A DNA stretch of 64,000 bases from Vibrio rarus (GTDB taxonomy: Bacteria; Pseudomonadota; Gammaproteobacteria; Enterobacterales; Vibrionaceae). Positions within the stretch are counted from its first letter, which is position 1. Each line of letters opens with the position of its first letter. Below, in pieces: positions 49,171 through 57,321 of this stretch. Both the position numbers and the translations under genes were made by a program. The stretch spans positions 930,001-994,000 of the forward strand of contig NZ_AP024901.1 in NCBI RefSeq assembly GCF_024347075.1. The letters are read 5' to 3'. The notes under the pieces were generated by a model. That model worked only from the letters and a program-made list of their open reading frames with translations, ran no database searches and was not told the origin of the DNA.

Positions 49171-49656
49171 ATGAAAATGAATCACGTAGGCATCATGGTT
49201 GGCGATATGGACAAAGCGGTGGAGTTTTACACTCAAGCTCTAGGTCTAAAAATCGTAATGAACAACACTAAAGTCATCGAAGAGCGTGAATCTGCCATCG
49301 GTCGTATGTGTATCGCTGTTTTTGGTGAAGGTTTCAAAGGTTTCAACATTGCACACTTAGTGACTTCGGACGGTATCGGTGTTGAAATGTTCGAAATGAA
49401 AGAGCGCCAACAACGTCACCAAGTTGATTTTTCTCGTCTAGGCATTTTTCATTTTTGTCTACAGACCGACGATTTTACAGGAGTGATGGAAAAAGTAGAA
49501 AAATTCGGTGGCAAAGTACGTATGGACGTTATGCGCTACCACCCTGAAGATGACAGCAAACCAGCCAAAATGGTTTATTTAGAAGACCCGTTCGGTAACT
49601 TATTTGAACTTTACTCGCACACATATGAAGAAACCTACGCGACAGATTACGAATAA
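49171..49656 (+). CDS. VOC (glyoxalase/dioxygenase fold) family protein
   Basis: A 161-residue protein of the vicinal oxygen chelate superfamily. The start is ATG 49171, preceded by GGAG with 6-base spacing and followed directly by the fold (MNHVGIMVGDMDKAVEFYTQ). The ATG at 49108 would add 21 residues without a good ribosome site. Metal-ligand positions are likely the His of NHVGIMV, the His in FHFCLQTDD and the Glu in LFELYSH. Family members include glyoxalase I, fosfomycin-resistance proteins and ring-cleavage dioxygenases. The substrate here is not known. Its immediate neighbours give no pathway hint. Confidence 0.8.
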   Translation: MKMNHVGIMVGDMDKAVEFYTQALGLKIVMNNTKVIEERESAIGRMCIAVFGEGFKGFNIAHLVTSDGIGVEMFEMKERQQRHQVDFSRLGIFHFCLQTDDFTGVMEKVEKFGGKVRMDVMRYHPEDDSKPAKMVYLEDPFGNLFELYSHTYEETYATDYE

Positions 49657-50207
49657 TTGCGTTGCCCACCGAGTATAGAGTCTAGAAAAAGATCCCCTGT
49701 AGAGGATTAGAACTCTTACCTGTCAATGCGACGGACGTATTGGACCTCTAATGCTCAGACCGGATTTATTCAATGAAGGGTGGAAGGGCAGGGTTGTTAG
49801 GGTGGGTTTTGCAAGATTTAAGTCTCCTCCGAAAGGGGGAGTCATCGATTAGTACACTATGTTGATTATGACTTTAATGAACGATGATGAAAAAGCTCCG
49901 CTTAGCGTTATTGCTTGTAATTTCACCCTACGAAAGTCGTGATAAAGCTCGTTTTTCGAAATGGCAGGTGATATACCCAGTCGTCTATTCTTTAAAATAC
50001 AGAAATGCATAACTATGCATTTCAATGCTTTGGCGTCTTCTGTGTCGATGTGTCTATATTGATGGTATTTAATCTTTAGAATTATTAAAGTTATGCCAAT
50101 TTATTTAAATTTACTTATGTTTTATTTGCGTTTACTCTCAAAGTTGTATCAGGTCTACATGGCATTGAACGGTGTTAGGCTAATCATTAATTTCAAGGAA
50201 AATAAAA
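49657..50207. other. intergenic region before the amino-acid-binding protein
   Basis: Non-coding DNA of 551 bp. The AT-rich last 150 bp should hold the promoter of the binding protein, with CAAGGA as ribosome site. No gene, tRNA or terminator was recognised. Confidence 0.35.
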
Positions 50208-50975
50208 ATGAAGAAGTGGTTATTGTTGATCACGATTTTGACGACAACATTTGCGAATATTGCTCAAGCTAAAGAGTGGAAAACGATACGATTTGGTATC
50301 GAGGGCGCCTATCCTCCTTTTAGTAAAACAGAAGCGGATGGTTCTTTAAGTGGCTTTGATATTGATATCGCTAAAGCGATTTGTCACCAAATGCAGGCCA
50401 AATGTACAATTGTTCCTCAAGACTGGGACAGTATTATTCCTTCTCTGCTTGCGCATAAATACGATGCGATTATGGCAGCTATGGACATTACTAAAGAACG
50501 TCTTAAAAGAGTTGACTTTACTAATAAGTATGCGCAAACACCGAATAGATTCTTAGTTAAAAAAGGAACTAAATTAGATTTTAAACACCTAGATGGTGTA
50601 AAAATTGGTGTTCAGCGTGCTACTACGCATGATCAATATCTTATTGATAATTATAAAAACGTGGATATTGTCCGTTATAACTCTTTTGATGATGCATGCC
50701 TTGATCTTGATAATGGACGAGTTGCAGCCATTCTTGGTGATGGTCTGGTTATTGAAGACAAATTGAAAGAAGCTGGAGCCAGTAAAGCTTATGAATTAGC
50801 AGGGCCTTCTTTAACTGATCCGAAATGGTTTGGTGAAGGCTTAGGAATTGCTACTCGCAAGCAAGATAAAGATTTGACAGCGCAGTTCAATGCCGCAATT
50901 AAAGCAATTCGCGCCGATGGCACTTATAAGAAAATTCAAGATAAATACTTTGATTTTGATATCTATGGTGACTAA
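50208..50975 (+). CDS. periplasmic basic-amino-acid (arginine-type) binding protein
   Basis: A 255-residue periplasmic substrate-binding protein of the family-3 (ArgT/ArtJ/HisJ) type. A signal peptide ends AQA. The mature protein opens TIRFGIEGAYPPF, then GSLSGFDIDIAKAIC with the ligand-gripping Asp, the PQDWDSIIPSLLAHKYDAIMAAMDIT hinge segment, and GVQRATTHDQYL. The final lobe ends IRADGTYKKIQDKYF. These match arginine/lysine/histidine binders. No cognate permease or ATPase gene is adjacent. With the ArgP-like regulator and the ureohydrolase it suggests a guanidino-compound or basic-amino-acid circuit (inference). Confidence 0.85.
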   Translation: MKKWLLLITILTTTFANIAQAKEWKTIRFGIEGAYPPFSKTEADGSLSGFDIDIAKAICHQMQAKCTIVPQDWDSIIPSLLAHKYDAIMAAMDITKERLKRVDFTNKYAQTPNRFLVKKGTKLDFKHLDGVKIGVQRATTHDQYLIDNYKNVDIVRYNSFDDACLDLDNGRVAAILGDGLVIEDKLKEAGASKAYELAGPSLTDPKWFGEGLGIATRKQDKDLTAQFNAAIKAIRADGTYKKIQDKYFDFDIYGD

Positions 50976-51007
50976 GACCACAGGTCTATAACATTAAGGT
51001 TCTGCAG

Positions 51008-51039
51008 AAAATGTCCGGTAATTAACTGGACATTTTTTT
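51008..51039 (+). terminator. terminator of the binding-protein gene
   Basis: Arms AAATGTCCGGT and ACTGGACATTT with a short loop and a run of seven T, 33 bases after the stop codon. Confidence 0.9.
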
Positions 51040-51082
51040 GTATGTAAGGGCGCCAACTTTACTTGCCACTCTATGACATTAG

Positions 51083-51970
51083 TTAGTCGTTCACGAGTTT
51101 CTTCATGGCAACTGAGGTCACAACAGATTCCACTTTATGTATGATTTCAGAGACTTGCTCCCAAGTATTCCAATAAAGATCCACCAGAACGGACTTCTCA
51201 CTGAGCAGCAGCAGTTCGTTATCATCCAATTCATTTTCAATCAAAATTTTCGGTAACATCGTCCAGCCGATCCCTTGCTTAACGACCTCGACTAATGCAC
51301 TAGAGCTAGGAATATAGTGTGTTTTGCTATGATTGGAATGCAAATTGTATTGGGATAAAAACTGCTCAATCAAATCATCATTTCTATCAAATAAGGCAAT
51401 AGGGGCACTAGCGAGCATCTGAGAGGTAAAATTGTCGCCCAAATGAGCAGTAAAAAATGCTTTAGAGCACACCGGGATATACTCTAACTGACCCAAAAAG
51501 CGAGTCTTGCAGCCACCAATTTGATTGTTTTTTGAGGTTATCGCCGCTATAACATCACCTTTAATGAGTAACTCTTGGGTATTTAGTGTATCTGAAACTC
51601 GAATATCAAAGGCAAGGTGAGGTTGATCATCAAGTTGTTGAATTACATCCATGAACCAGCACGTTAAGGTGTCGTGATTAACAGCAATGGTAAGTGCTCG
51701 AGCACTATCATTGCTTTTGTTACTTAAAACCAAATCCATTTCGTTTTGTAATAACAACATACGCCTTGCAAAGGTCAAAACCTGTTCGCCAACATCTGTT
51801 GGCTTGGGTGGTGTGCTTCTTATTAAAACAGAGCTGCCAATTCGATTTTCTAACGATTTTATTCTTTGAGAAATAGCGCCAGGGGAAACATTGAGTTGTT
51901 GAGCGGCATTGTCGAAACTTTGACCATCAACAATAGCAACGAGAGTTTCAATTTCTTTATGATCTAACAT
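51083..51970 (-). CDS. LysR-family regulator, ArgP-like
   Basis: A LysR-type transcriptional regulator of about 295 residues. I prefer the ATG at 51970; a GTG three codons upstream is possible. The N-terminal winged helix (about residues 3-60) has the recognition region NAAQQLNVSPGAISQRIKSLE, where QRIKSLE is the ArgP/IciA form, and STPPKPTDVGEQ resembles ArgP's post-helix sequence. A periplasmic-binding-fold effector domain follows. It diverges from the ureohydrolase at 52093 and converges with the binding-protein gene, so it probably controls one or both in response to a basic amino acid (inference). Confidence 0.85.
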   Translation of the reverse strand: MLDHKEIETLVAIVDGQSFDNAAQQLNVSPGAISQRIKSLENRIGSSVLIRSTPPKPTDVGEQVLTFARRMLLLQNEMDLVLSNKSNDSARALTIAVNHDTLTCWFMDVIQQLDDQPHLAFDIRVSDTLNTQELLIKGDVIAAITSKNNQIGGCKTRFLGQLEYIPVCSKAFFTAHLGDNFTSQMLASAPIALFDRNDDLIEQFLSQYNLHSNHSKTHYIPSSSALVEVVKQGIGWTMLPKILIENELDDNELLLLSEKSVLVDLYWNTWEQVSEIIHKVESVVTSVAMKKLVND

Positions 51971-52092
51971 GCACAGCACTCACAGGTTTAAAAATACTAA
52001 AGATATAATATTTTAATTAGCTTTACTATATTGAGTGGCCTCTTTAATGTGACTGATAGAAGAACAATCTAATAACCGTGTTAGGAATAGAG

Positions 52093-53076
52093 ATGAACAA
52101 ATTTTTAACGGATGCTCCTGTCGCAAAACCACACACTTTTTTAGGGTTTCCTTTAGTTGATAACTTTGAACATTTTGATGCAGATATTGCGATATTGGGC
52201 GTGCCATTTGGTGTGCCTTACAGCACGTCGGGACAAGCTAATGAGCAAAGTGTCAGCCCCGATCATATTAGAAACTGGTCATCGCTAGCAGAAATAGAGA
52301 TGACGCTTAATAATTACGATTTTGATCTTGGTGGTACATTACTTGATGGTAAAGAGATCAAGGTAGTGGATTGCGGCAATGCAAAATCAAGCCTAATTAA
52401 TCCTATGGAGCACTATGACAACGCAGAGCAGATCGCTCGTAAAGTGTTTTCAGCCAACACCGTTCTCATCACTTTAGGGGGTGATCATGGCGTTTCTATT
52501 CCAATTATTAAGGCTTTAGATGCCTTAGATAAAGAGATCACTTTAATCCATATTGATGCTCATTTAGATTGGCGTGATGAGGTTAATGGTGAAGCACAAG
52601 GGTATTCTAGTGTAATACGCCGTGCTTCAGAAATGCCTTTTATTAAAGGTATTCATCAAATTGGTATGAGAGGCATTGGTAGCGCAACAACGAAAGAAGT
52701 AAAAGATGCGCAAGCCTACGGAAGTAACATCACCACCGCTTATGAAATGCATGATAAAGGTATTGAAGAAGTATTAAAGACGATTCCTGATAATGGGACA
52801 TACTATCTAACGATTGATGCTGATGGTATTGACCCTACGATTATGCCTGGCGTATTAGCCCAAACACCGGGTGGTCTTAACTGGCTTCAACTGCATAAAC
52901 TGATTCATGGTTTGGTGAATAAAGGAAGGGTTGTTGGGATGGATTTAGTAGAAATTACGCCAGCTTACGATGTTGGTAACATTACCATGATTCATGCGGA
53001 AAGACTGTTGTGTAACTTCATAGGAGCAACGGTTAGAGCGGGTTACTTTGATGATTGTTGTGGTAAAGAATCATAA
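52093..53076 (+). CDS. ureohydrolase (agmatinase/arginase family)
   Basis: A 327-residue Mn-dependent ureohydrolase. The start is ATG 52093, with AGGA six bases upstream; an ATG at 52078 has no ribosome site. The metal-binding motifs are GGDHG (about residue 130), DAHLDWRD (about 155) and DADGIDP (about 243), with a final EITPAYD in place of the usual EVNP/EVSP-type segment. Such enzymes release urea from agmatine, arginine, formiminoglutamate or guanidino acids. The exact substrate cannot be read from sequence. It is divergent from the ArgP-like regulator, about 120 bp away. Confidence 0.85.
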   Translation: MNKFLTDAPVAKPHTFLGFPLVDNFEHFDADIAILGVPFGVPYSTSGQANEQSVSPDHIRNWSSLAEIEMTLNNYDFDLGGTLLDGKEIKVVDCGNAKSSLINPMEHYDNAEQIARKVFSANTVLITLGGDHGVSIPIIKALDALDKEITLIHIDAHLDWRDEVNGEAQGYSSVIRRASEMPFIKGIHQIGMRGIGSATTKEVKDAQAYGSNITTAYEMHDKGIEEVLKTIPDNGTYYLTIDADGIDPTIMPGVLAQTPGGLNWLQLHKLIHGLVNKGRVVGMDLVEITPAYDVGNITMIHAERLLCNFIGATVRAGYFDDCCGKES

Positions 53077-53133
53077 ATAAAATGACTATAAAGGTCAGTG
53101 GGTATAGTCAACAAAAGTAAGGCTATGCTAAAT

Positions 53134-53180
53134 AATATGTGTCATTTCTATATTCTATTTAAATAGAAGTGACACATAAT
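53134..53180. terminator. long hairpin after the ureohydrolase gene
   Basis: ATATGTGTCATTTCTAT and ATAGAAGTGACACATAAT pair over about 17 bp with one or two mismatches. There is no clear T-run, so it may be an RNA-stabilising hairpin or a weak bidirectional terminator between the convergent genes. Confidence 0.45.
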
Positions 53181-53309
53181 TACTGATGGCAGATTTAAAA
53201 AATCAAGGGTTGTTCATCTAGATAAGGGCGGTCTAACAACCCATTCAACAACTCAATATGAAACTAGGGCGTTGCATTTATATCAATGCTTCAAAGTAGA
53301 GTTATAAAC

Positions 53310-53987
53310 TTAATACTCACCAACCTCAAAAGCAGCTTCATCAAAAATGGTTTGTAGTCTACGTGAATAGTTGTCCAATTCGGTCATACGCTCTTGCTCG
53401 GTTTTACGCGCTGGACCAAATACCTTCTGCGGTGCAAGTACAGAGAAGCCAGTAAACTCAAATACACCTCTGTGAATTGGGCGCAAAATAGCGTCTAAAT
53501 CACCATTCCAACCATTCCAACCATTTTTCTCATACAGTTCCTCTGGTCCACCCATGGTGATGCTAAGCATGGCTTTTTTACCTTTAAACACGCCCTTATC
53601 GTAGAATCGACCACTACCATAAACTCTTCCCATTGCAAACACGCGGTCCACCCAACCTTTTAGTGCGGCTGGCATGCCAAACCACCAAAGAGGGAATTGA
53701 AAAATAACTAAATCACTCCATTCCAGTTTTTGGATCTCCAACTCGATATCAGCAGCAAAACCTTGATTTTCGCTGGCATGCAGTTCCTCAAGTTGTTGTT
53801 TGAAAAACTCATTATCATGGGTGGTAGTAAAGTTATGGCGACCCGATATAGCGTCGAAATTCATTGCATGTAGATCGGAAGTTTTTACCTCATGCCCCAC
53901 AACTTGTAATGCTTCTACAGAGCGACGAAACATTGCGCTGTTAAAACTTTTTGGTTCTGGGTGCCAGTAGACGACGAGTACATTCAT
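53310..53987 (-). CDS. NAD(P)H dehydrogenase (quinone), flavodoxin-like fold
   Basis: A 225-residue FMN/FAD oxidoreductase of the Flavodoxin_2 family (MdaB/KefF/NQO1 type), which reduces quinones or other electrophiles with NAD(P)H. The start is ATG 53987, preceded by TTGGAGGA; it overlaps in ATGA form the stop of a decayed ankyrin reading frame. Motifs: an N-terminal VVYWHPEPKSFNSAMF flavin-phosphate loop, FQFPLWWFGMPAALKGWVDRVF, and the SITMGGPEELY turn. A short duplicated NGWNGWNG is seen mid-protein. The ankyrin gene was probably its upstream operon partner. Confidence 0.85.
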   Translation of the reverse strand: MNVLVVYWHPEPKSFNSAMFRRSVEALQVVGHEVKTSDLHAMNFDAISGRHNFTTTHDNEFFKQQLEELHASENQGFAADIELEIQKLEWSDLVIFQFPLWWFGMPAALKGWVDRVFAMGRVYGSGRFYDKGVFKGKKAMLSITMGGPEELYEKNGWNGWNGDLDAILRPIHRGVFEFTGFSVLAPQKVFGPARKTEQERMTELDNYSRRLQTIFDEAAFEVGEY

Positions 53988-54400
53988 TTTTTGTCCTCCA
54001 ATAATTCGACAATTTTCTGATAATGATATTCTTTTGCTAGGGCAAGCGGTGTTTTCCAATCAAAGCCCATTAAATCTGTTCGCGCGTCAGTATTAATTAA
54101 AGCATTAGTTTCTTAAAAATGCCTGTGCCAAACGGCATCATGTAGCGGGGTATAACCATGGCTTGGGACTTGTGCATTCAATCTCAATGTTTTTCGAATC
54201 CGTTATAGTTGGTCAATATGGTCATTACACCTGCATAACCGTTGTGCCGCTTAGTGGAGTGGCATCGCTTACATACAGTTAAAGGGGGACGCACGCACCA
54301 TCAACAACTGAAAACGGTCTGATAAACCATGGTGAGCTGCAATCGTAACCGCAGTATGTGCATCATTGCCTGATGAGGAAATGGTGACGTTACGTTGAGC
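53984..54400 (-). pseudogene. ankyrin-repeat protein remnant
   Basis: On the minus strand three separated frames give ankyrin-like text: DAHTAVTIAAHHGLSDRFQL near 54350, SHGYTPLHDAVWHRH near 54150 followed by an in-frame TAA, then KTPLALAKEYHYQKIVELLE up to a TGA overlapping the quinone reductase ATG. Frameshifts and a stop separate the pieces, so no full protein can be made. The ATGA junction indicates former translational coupling with the reductase. Confidence 0.75.
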
Positions 54401-54754
54401 ATAGACTTATCGATGTAGGTCGATTAGGTGCTTGTTCGATTATCTGGTTGAAAATATACAAAGAATGACTGAAGAGGTATAAGACTAGGTCTTGTCTTTT
54501 GCCAGTACCATTATCAATCACTATCTGACATCGATTAATGAATAATGCTGTGGCATTCAGGGGCAAGAACAACTTATTTCTCGAATAAGTGCTCCTGAGT
54601 TTGGTTAATAGCCAATTGAACACACTATCCTTATGCCATTTTACTTCGATTTAAACGGCTAATTGAACATTTTTCCGTGTTACGCCTTTTCAATACAGAT
54701 TAGTATATCTATAGTTCAATTTCGCTCAAAAACGAACAATTTGATGAGGCACAT
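54401..54754. other. intergenic region before the DHFR-like gene
   Basis: It may hold the lost 5' part of the ankyrin gene and holds the promoter of the reductase gene at 54755. A 77-codon minus-strand frame here resembles nothing I know and was not called. Confidence 0.3.
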
Positions 54755-55288
54755 ATGGCAAACATTGTATTTATTGCAACAAGTTTGGACGGTTATATTG
54801 CAGATAAACATGGCAAAATTGACTGGTTACATTCAGTACCAAATCCAGACAATATGGATACTGGATTCATTACGTTGATGGAGCGAATAGATGGATTAGT
54901 GATGGGACGTAATACCTTTGATATGATTCTGAGCTTTGATTGCGAGTGGCCTTATACTAAACCTGTGTTCGTATTAAGCAACACAATGACCAAAGTGCCA
55001 AAAGGTTATGAAGACAAGGTATTTTTAGTCAAAGGTCAGTTGCAAGATATTCTCACTGAGTTACATGCAAATGGATTTAATGATCTATATATCGACGGTG
55101 GTGTAACCATCCAAAACTTTCTTAAAGAAGATCTGATTGATGAAATGGTCATTACTCGTTTTCCTATCCTACTTGGCGGTGGCGCACCGTTGTTTGGTGA
55201 ACTCAAACAACCGTTAAATTTCAAAGTGACTAAGAGTGAAGTTGTGCTAGGTACATTAGTTCAAACTTCTTATATACGAGATAAATAA
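54755..55288 (+). CDS. dihydrofolate reductase / RibD C-terminal family protein
   Basis: A 177-residue NADPH-binding reductase-fold protein. The start ATG has GAGG at good spacing. Features are FIATSLDGYIADKHGKIDWL at the N-terminus, the VMGRNTFDMIL helix, VFVLSNT, and the cofactor loop YIDGGVTIQNFL followed by RFPILLGGGAPLFG. This is the YyaP/YwjB-like DHFR-domain branch, not housekeeping FolA, which is shorter and lacks the GGG loop at this place. Its physiological substrate is unknown. It is a stand-alone gene. Confidence 0.85.
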   Translation: MANIVFIATSLDGYIADKHGKIDWLHSVPNPDNMDTGFITLMERIDGLVMGRNTFDMILSFDCEWPYTKPVFVLSNTMTKVPKGYEDKVFLVKGQLQDILTELHANGFNDLYIDGGVTIQNFLKEDLIDEMVITRFPILLGGGAPLFGELKQPLNFKVTKSEVVLGTLVQTSYIRDK

Positions 55289-55649
55289 CTGTCAAATGCG
55301 TGGCTAAAATAACTTTCATAAAAAATGAAGGGCGTTTTTCTGTCTACTTGAGTAATCGGTATCCATTGTAAATCACAAGGTAACCCATCACGGGGGAAGC
55401 TATGACTTGTTGGGCATTAACGAAACGGAACTATGACTGACTAATGAAAAAGAGGCTAAACAATATTGCAGAGTAAATCTTGAGAAAAGTAAAAAGTGTA
55501 TATCTTTGGAGCTTGGGATAGACATCTCTTGTGGCAACCCTAATAGACTTAGGCTAAAACGCTAGTGCTTATCGGGGAGTTCAAGTATAAATATTTGTTA
55601 TAGGTAAATTAATTTACTAATTACCGACTAATAACGGGAGCGAGTACAT
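55289..55649. other. intergenic region before the disrupted GST gene
   Basis: Mostly unexplained. A frame of about 50 codons ends at the TAG near 55564 and could be a gene remnant. The last 60 bp with GGGAGCG before 55650 carry the ribosome site for the GST fragment. Confidence 0.3.
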
Positions 55650-55837
55650 ATGTCTTTAGTTCTATTTTATGCACCAGGTGCGTGTTCAGGTGTTACCATT
55701 AATGCGATTGAAGAGTTAGGGTTGGAATGTGACTATCGAAGGGTCGATATTGCATCAGGTGAACAAAAAACAAAATCCTACCTAGAGGTGAATCCATTTG
55801 GAAAGGTGCCTGCATTAGTGACTGAGGGTAGGCTTAC
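55650..55837 (+). pseudogene. glutathione S-transferase N-terminal fragment, cut by an IS
   Basis: The first 60 codons encode a GST thioredoxin-fold start: LVLFYAPGACSG with the catalytic-region Ser/Cys, a YRRVDIASGEQ strand, and the cis-Pro motif NPFGKVPALV. After VTEG the sequence switches to an IS256-family end and a stop follows within 6 codons. A full GST has about 200 residues, so helical domain and most of the binding site are missing. I could not find the rest downstream. Confidence 0.85.
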
Positions 55838-56220
55838 GAGACTGTCCTAAATTCTGTGTAACTGCCTACACTTAATGCCGTAATGGCTAAGGAAAGGCAA
55901 CATGGATAAGAAAGCACTTGAAGCTTTTGCTAAAGAAGCAGCAAAAGGAATTAAAAGCCCTGAAGATTTAACCGAATTCAGTCAGATGCTCAAAAAGATC
56001 ACTGTTGAAGCAGCTCTCAATGCTGAAATGGATGAGCATCTTGGCTACGAAAAACACCAACAATCCAAATCAAGAAATAGCCGTAACGGAAAGAGTAGCA
56101 AGCGGATCAAAACCGAAGATGGGGAGTTCGAACTCGATACACCTCGTGATCGCAATGGCTCTTTCGAGCCTAAGCTCGTTAAAAAACACCAATCTCGATT
56201 TACATCTATCGATAAAATAA
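55838..56220 (+). mobile_element. truncated IS256-family insertion sequence
   Basis: The left end GAGACTGTCCTAAATTCTGT fits the terminal repeats of this IS group. It is followed by the transposase start. The right part is missing: the element stops where an inverted-repeat element begins at 56221, and no matching right end is seen. Confidence 0.8.
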
Positions 56221-56264
56221 ATATGGACACCCATAATAAATGCCTAGCTGAGTGTCATAGGTAG
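55902..56264 (+). pseudogene. IS256-family transposase, N-terminal fragment
   Basis: About 106 codons match the N-terminus of mutator-type (IS256) transposases: EAFAKEAAKGIKSPEDL, EAALNAEMDEHLGYEKH, the Ser/Asn-rich RNSRNGKSSKRIKTEDG linker and TPRDRNGSFEP-LVKKHQSRF. The frame then runs into a different sequence at 56221 and stops at 56264. The DDE catalytic core of a normal 400-residue enzyme is absent, so it is inactive. Confidence 0.88.
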
Positions 56265-56460
56265 CAATGATGAGATGTTAGAACCTAGTGAGTGTGCACT
56301 GTATTGGTGTGATGTTGTAAGAAGGTAGGTATGGAGACTTTATTATGGGTGTCCATATAAAAAGCCAATGATGAGATGTTAGAAGCTGGTGAGTGTGCAC
56401 TGTATTCGTGTGATGCTGTAAGGAGGTAGGTGAGGAGACTTTATTATGGGTGTCCATATA
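56221..56460. repeat. inverted-repeat element D with a 101-bp tandem duplication
   Basis: It starts ATATGGACACCCATAATAAA and a first right end at 56339-56358 is its perfect inverse over about 19 bases. A second copy of the right 101 bp follows (units starting 56265 and 56366), ending again in TGGGTGTCCATAT near 56459. The ends match elements A-C but the interior differs. It truncates the transposase fragment. Confidence 0.75.
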
Positions 56461-56634
56461 AAATACGACTGTCTGGTCAAATGCATGCAGTAGCTGGCGA
56501 AAGCTGAACCCGATATCGATGCATTCTTACTTTGAAGCTTCAAACACTAACAATATCGCCCCGTGGGATCATGGGGCGTTGACAACGTAAAGCCTGTATT
56601 GTCATGTCCTAAATTAGTGAACACAAAATCATAT
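56461..56634. other. unassigned DNA between the element and the small membrane gene
   Basis: It contains a hairpin CGCCCC/GGGGCG near 56558-56578 and an open stretch of about 30 codons ending near 56588 that I cannot identify. It may be residue of the interrupted GST locus. Confidence 0.3.
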
Positions 56635-56668
56635 AAAAAACGGCACATCTATTAAGATCTGCCGTTTT
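56635..56668 (-). terminator. terminator of the 49-residue membrane protein gene
   Basis: AAAACGGCACATCT and AGATCTGCCGTTTT pair with one mismatch. On the minus strand a T-run follows. Confidence 0.8.
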
Positions 56669-56689
56669 GTGATTGGAGTAAAAATGAGT

Positions 56690-56839
56690 TTAAAAGAAGT
56701 GCCCCAAACCATGTAGTGTTGAAATAATGCTGGGTAGGGCAATGAAGCCCACTTTAACCGCAATAATAATTCCAATTAGACGCCACATGTTATGAGTCGC
56801 TGCTTTGTTGATTTCTTCTGCATTTTGGCTATAGATCAT
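56690..56839 (-). CDS. small single-helix membrane protein (49 aa)
   Basis: An ATG at 56839 with a GAGGTG ribosome site opens 49 codons to TAA. The protein starts MIYSQNAEEINKAATHNMWR, has one hydrophobic helix (LIGIIIAVKVGFIALPSII, about residues 21-39) and ends HGLGHFF. It has its own terminator. I do not recognise a family. The ribosome site, terminator and clean helix favour a real gene. It lies downstream of the nap cluster but 330 bp away, so a link to nitrate respiration is unproven. Confidence 0.65.
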   Translation of the reverse strand: MIYSQNAEEINKAATHNMWRLIGIIIAVKVGFIALPSIISTLHGLGHFF

Positions 56840-57126
56840 GCTACACCTCATATGTTTATATTTAAATAATAAGTAATAGAGCAGTCTAGCGGGTTAAACA
56901 ACGTGAGTTTTTAGCACTATTTATGTTCATTTACTTGCTTATTGTGAGTGGTGTTAATGTACACCCTAATATGACTTGAAACCGTGCTAGTCGTGGAAAA
57001 TTTGCGATGAGTTGCATATAAGTGTGGATTTTATGAGCTATGACACATAAAAGGGTAGCCATTAAATTAGTATTATGATAGTGGTTTCATATGATTAAGG
57101 TTAGGGATTATTTTATTGATCGCTAA
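56840..57126. other. intergenic region between the two small membrane genes
   Basis: AT-rich and non-coding, with the promoter expected for the 49-residue gene. No clear FNR or Fur site was seen. Confidence 0.35.
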
Positions 57127-57150
57127 AGCTCGGTATTTAAATACCGAGCT
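57127..57150 (-). terminator. palindromic hairpin at the end of the nap operon
   Basis: A perfect 24-bp palindrome (AGCTCGGTAT arm, TTAA centre) lies 22 bases past the stop of the 46-residue gene. On the minus strand only a short TTT follows, so termination strength is uncertain. Confidence 0.6.
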
Positions 57151-57171
57151 GAGTAAAGACAAGGGTGTCGC

Positions 57172-57312
57172 TTAGTTTGTCCCTTCTTTATCGGCTGTAA
57201 TAGAAAGAAGCCAGATACAAATTGCGGCAACCGCTGCAAATCCGCCTAAAATAATCACTGGCATTGCGCTGTAACCTAAAATATGCCAAATGATGGATTC
57301 TAATTGACTCAT
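57172..57312 (-). CDS. nap-linked 46-residue membrane protein (TIGR02808 type)
   Basis: An ATG at 57312, preceded by GGGGAGAAT, opens 46 codons to TAA. The protein starts MSQLESIIWHILGYSAMP, has a single helix at about residues 17-38 (VIILGGFAAVAAICIWLLS) and ends in a charged tail. Its exact length, single helix and place 9 bp after napC match the short Vibrio/Photobacterium family TIGR02808 found next to nap genes. The function is unknown; a role in assembling or anchoring the Nap complex is conceivable. Confidence 0.8.
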   Translation of the reverse strand: MSQLESIIWHILGYSAMPVIILGGFAAVAAICIWLLSITADKEGTN

Positions 57313-57321
57313 AATTCTCCC

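Noticed and set aside
49690..49790. Possible tRNA or tRNA remnant downstream of the VOC gene
   Set aside because: Some stem-like text is present but no acceptor-anticodon-T-arm arrangement could be built.
54390..54623. Minus-strand 77-codon frame before the DHFR-like gene
   Set aside because: No family resemblance, no ribosome site, and it lies in DNA that looks decayed.
56540..56600. Integron attC-like hairpin near CGCCCC/GGGGCG
   Set aside because: It lacks the paired R and L core sites and no integrase or cassette array is present.
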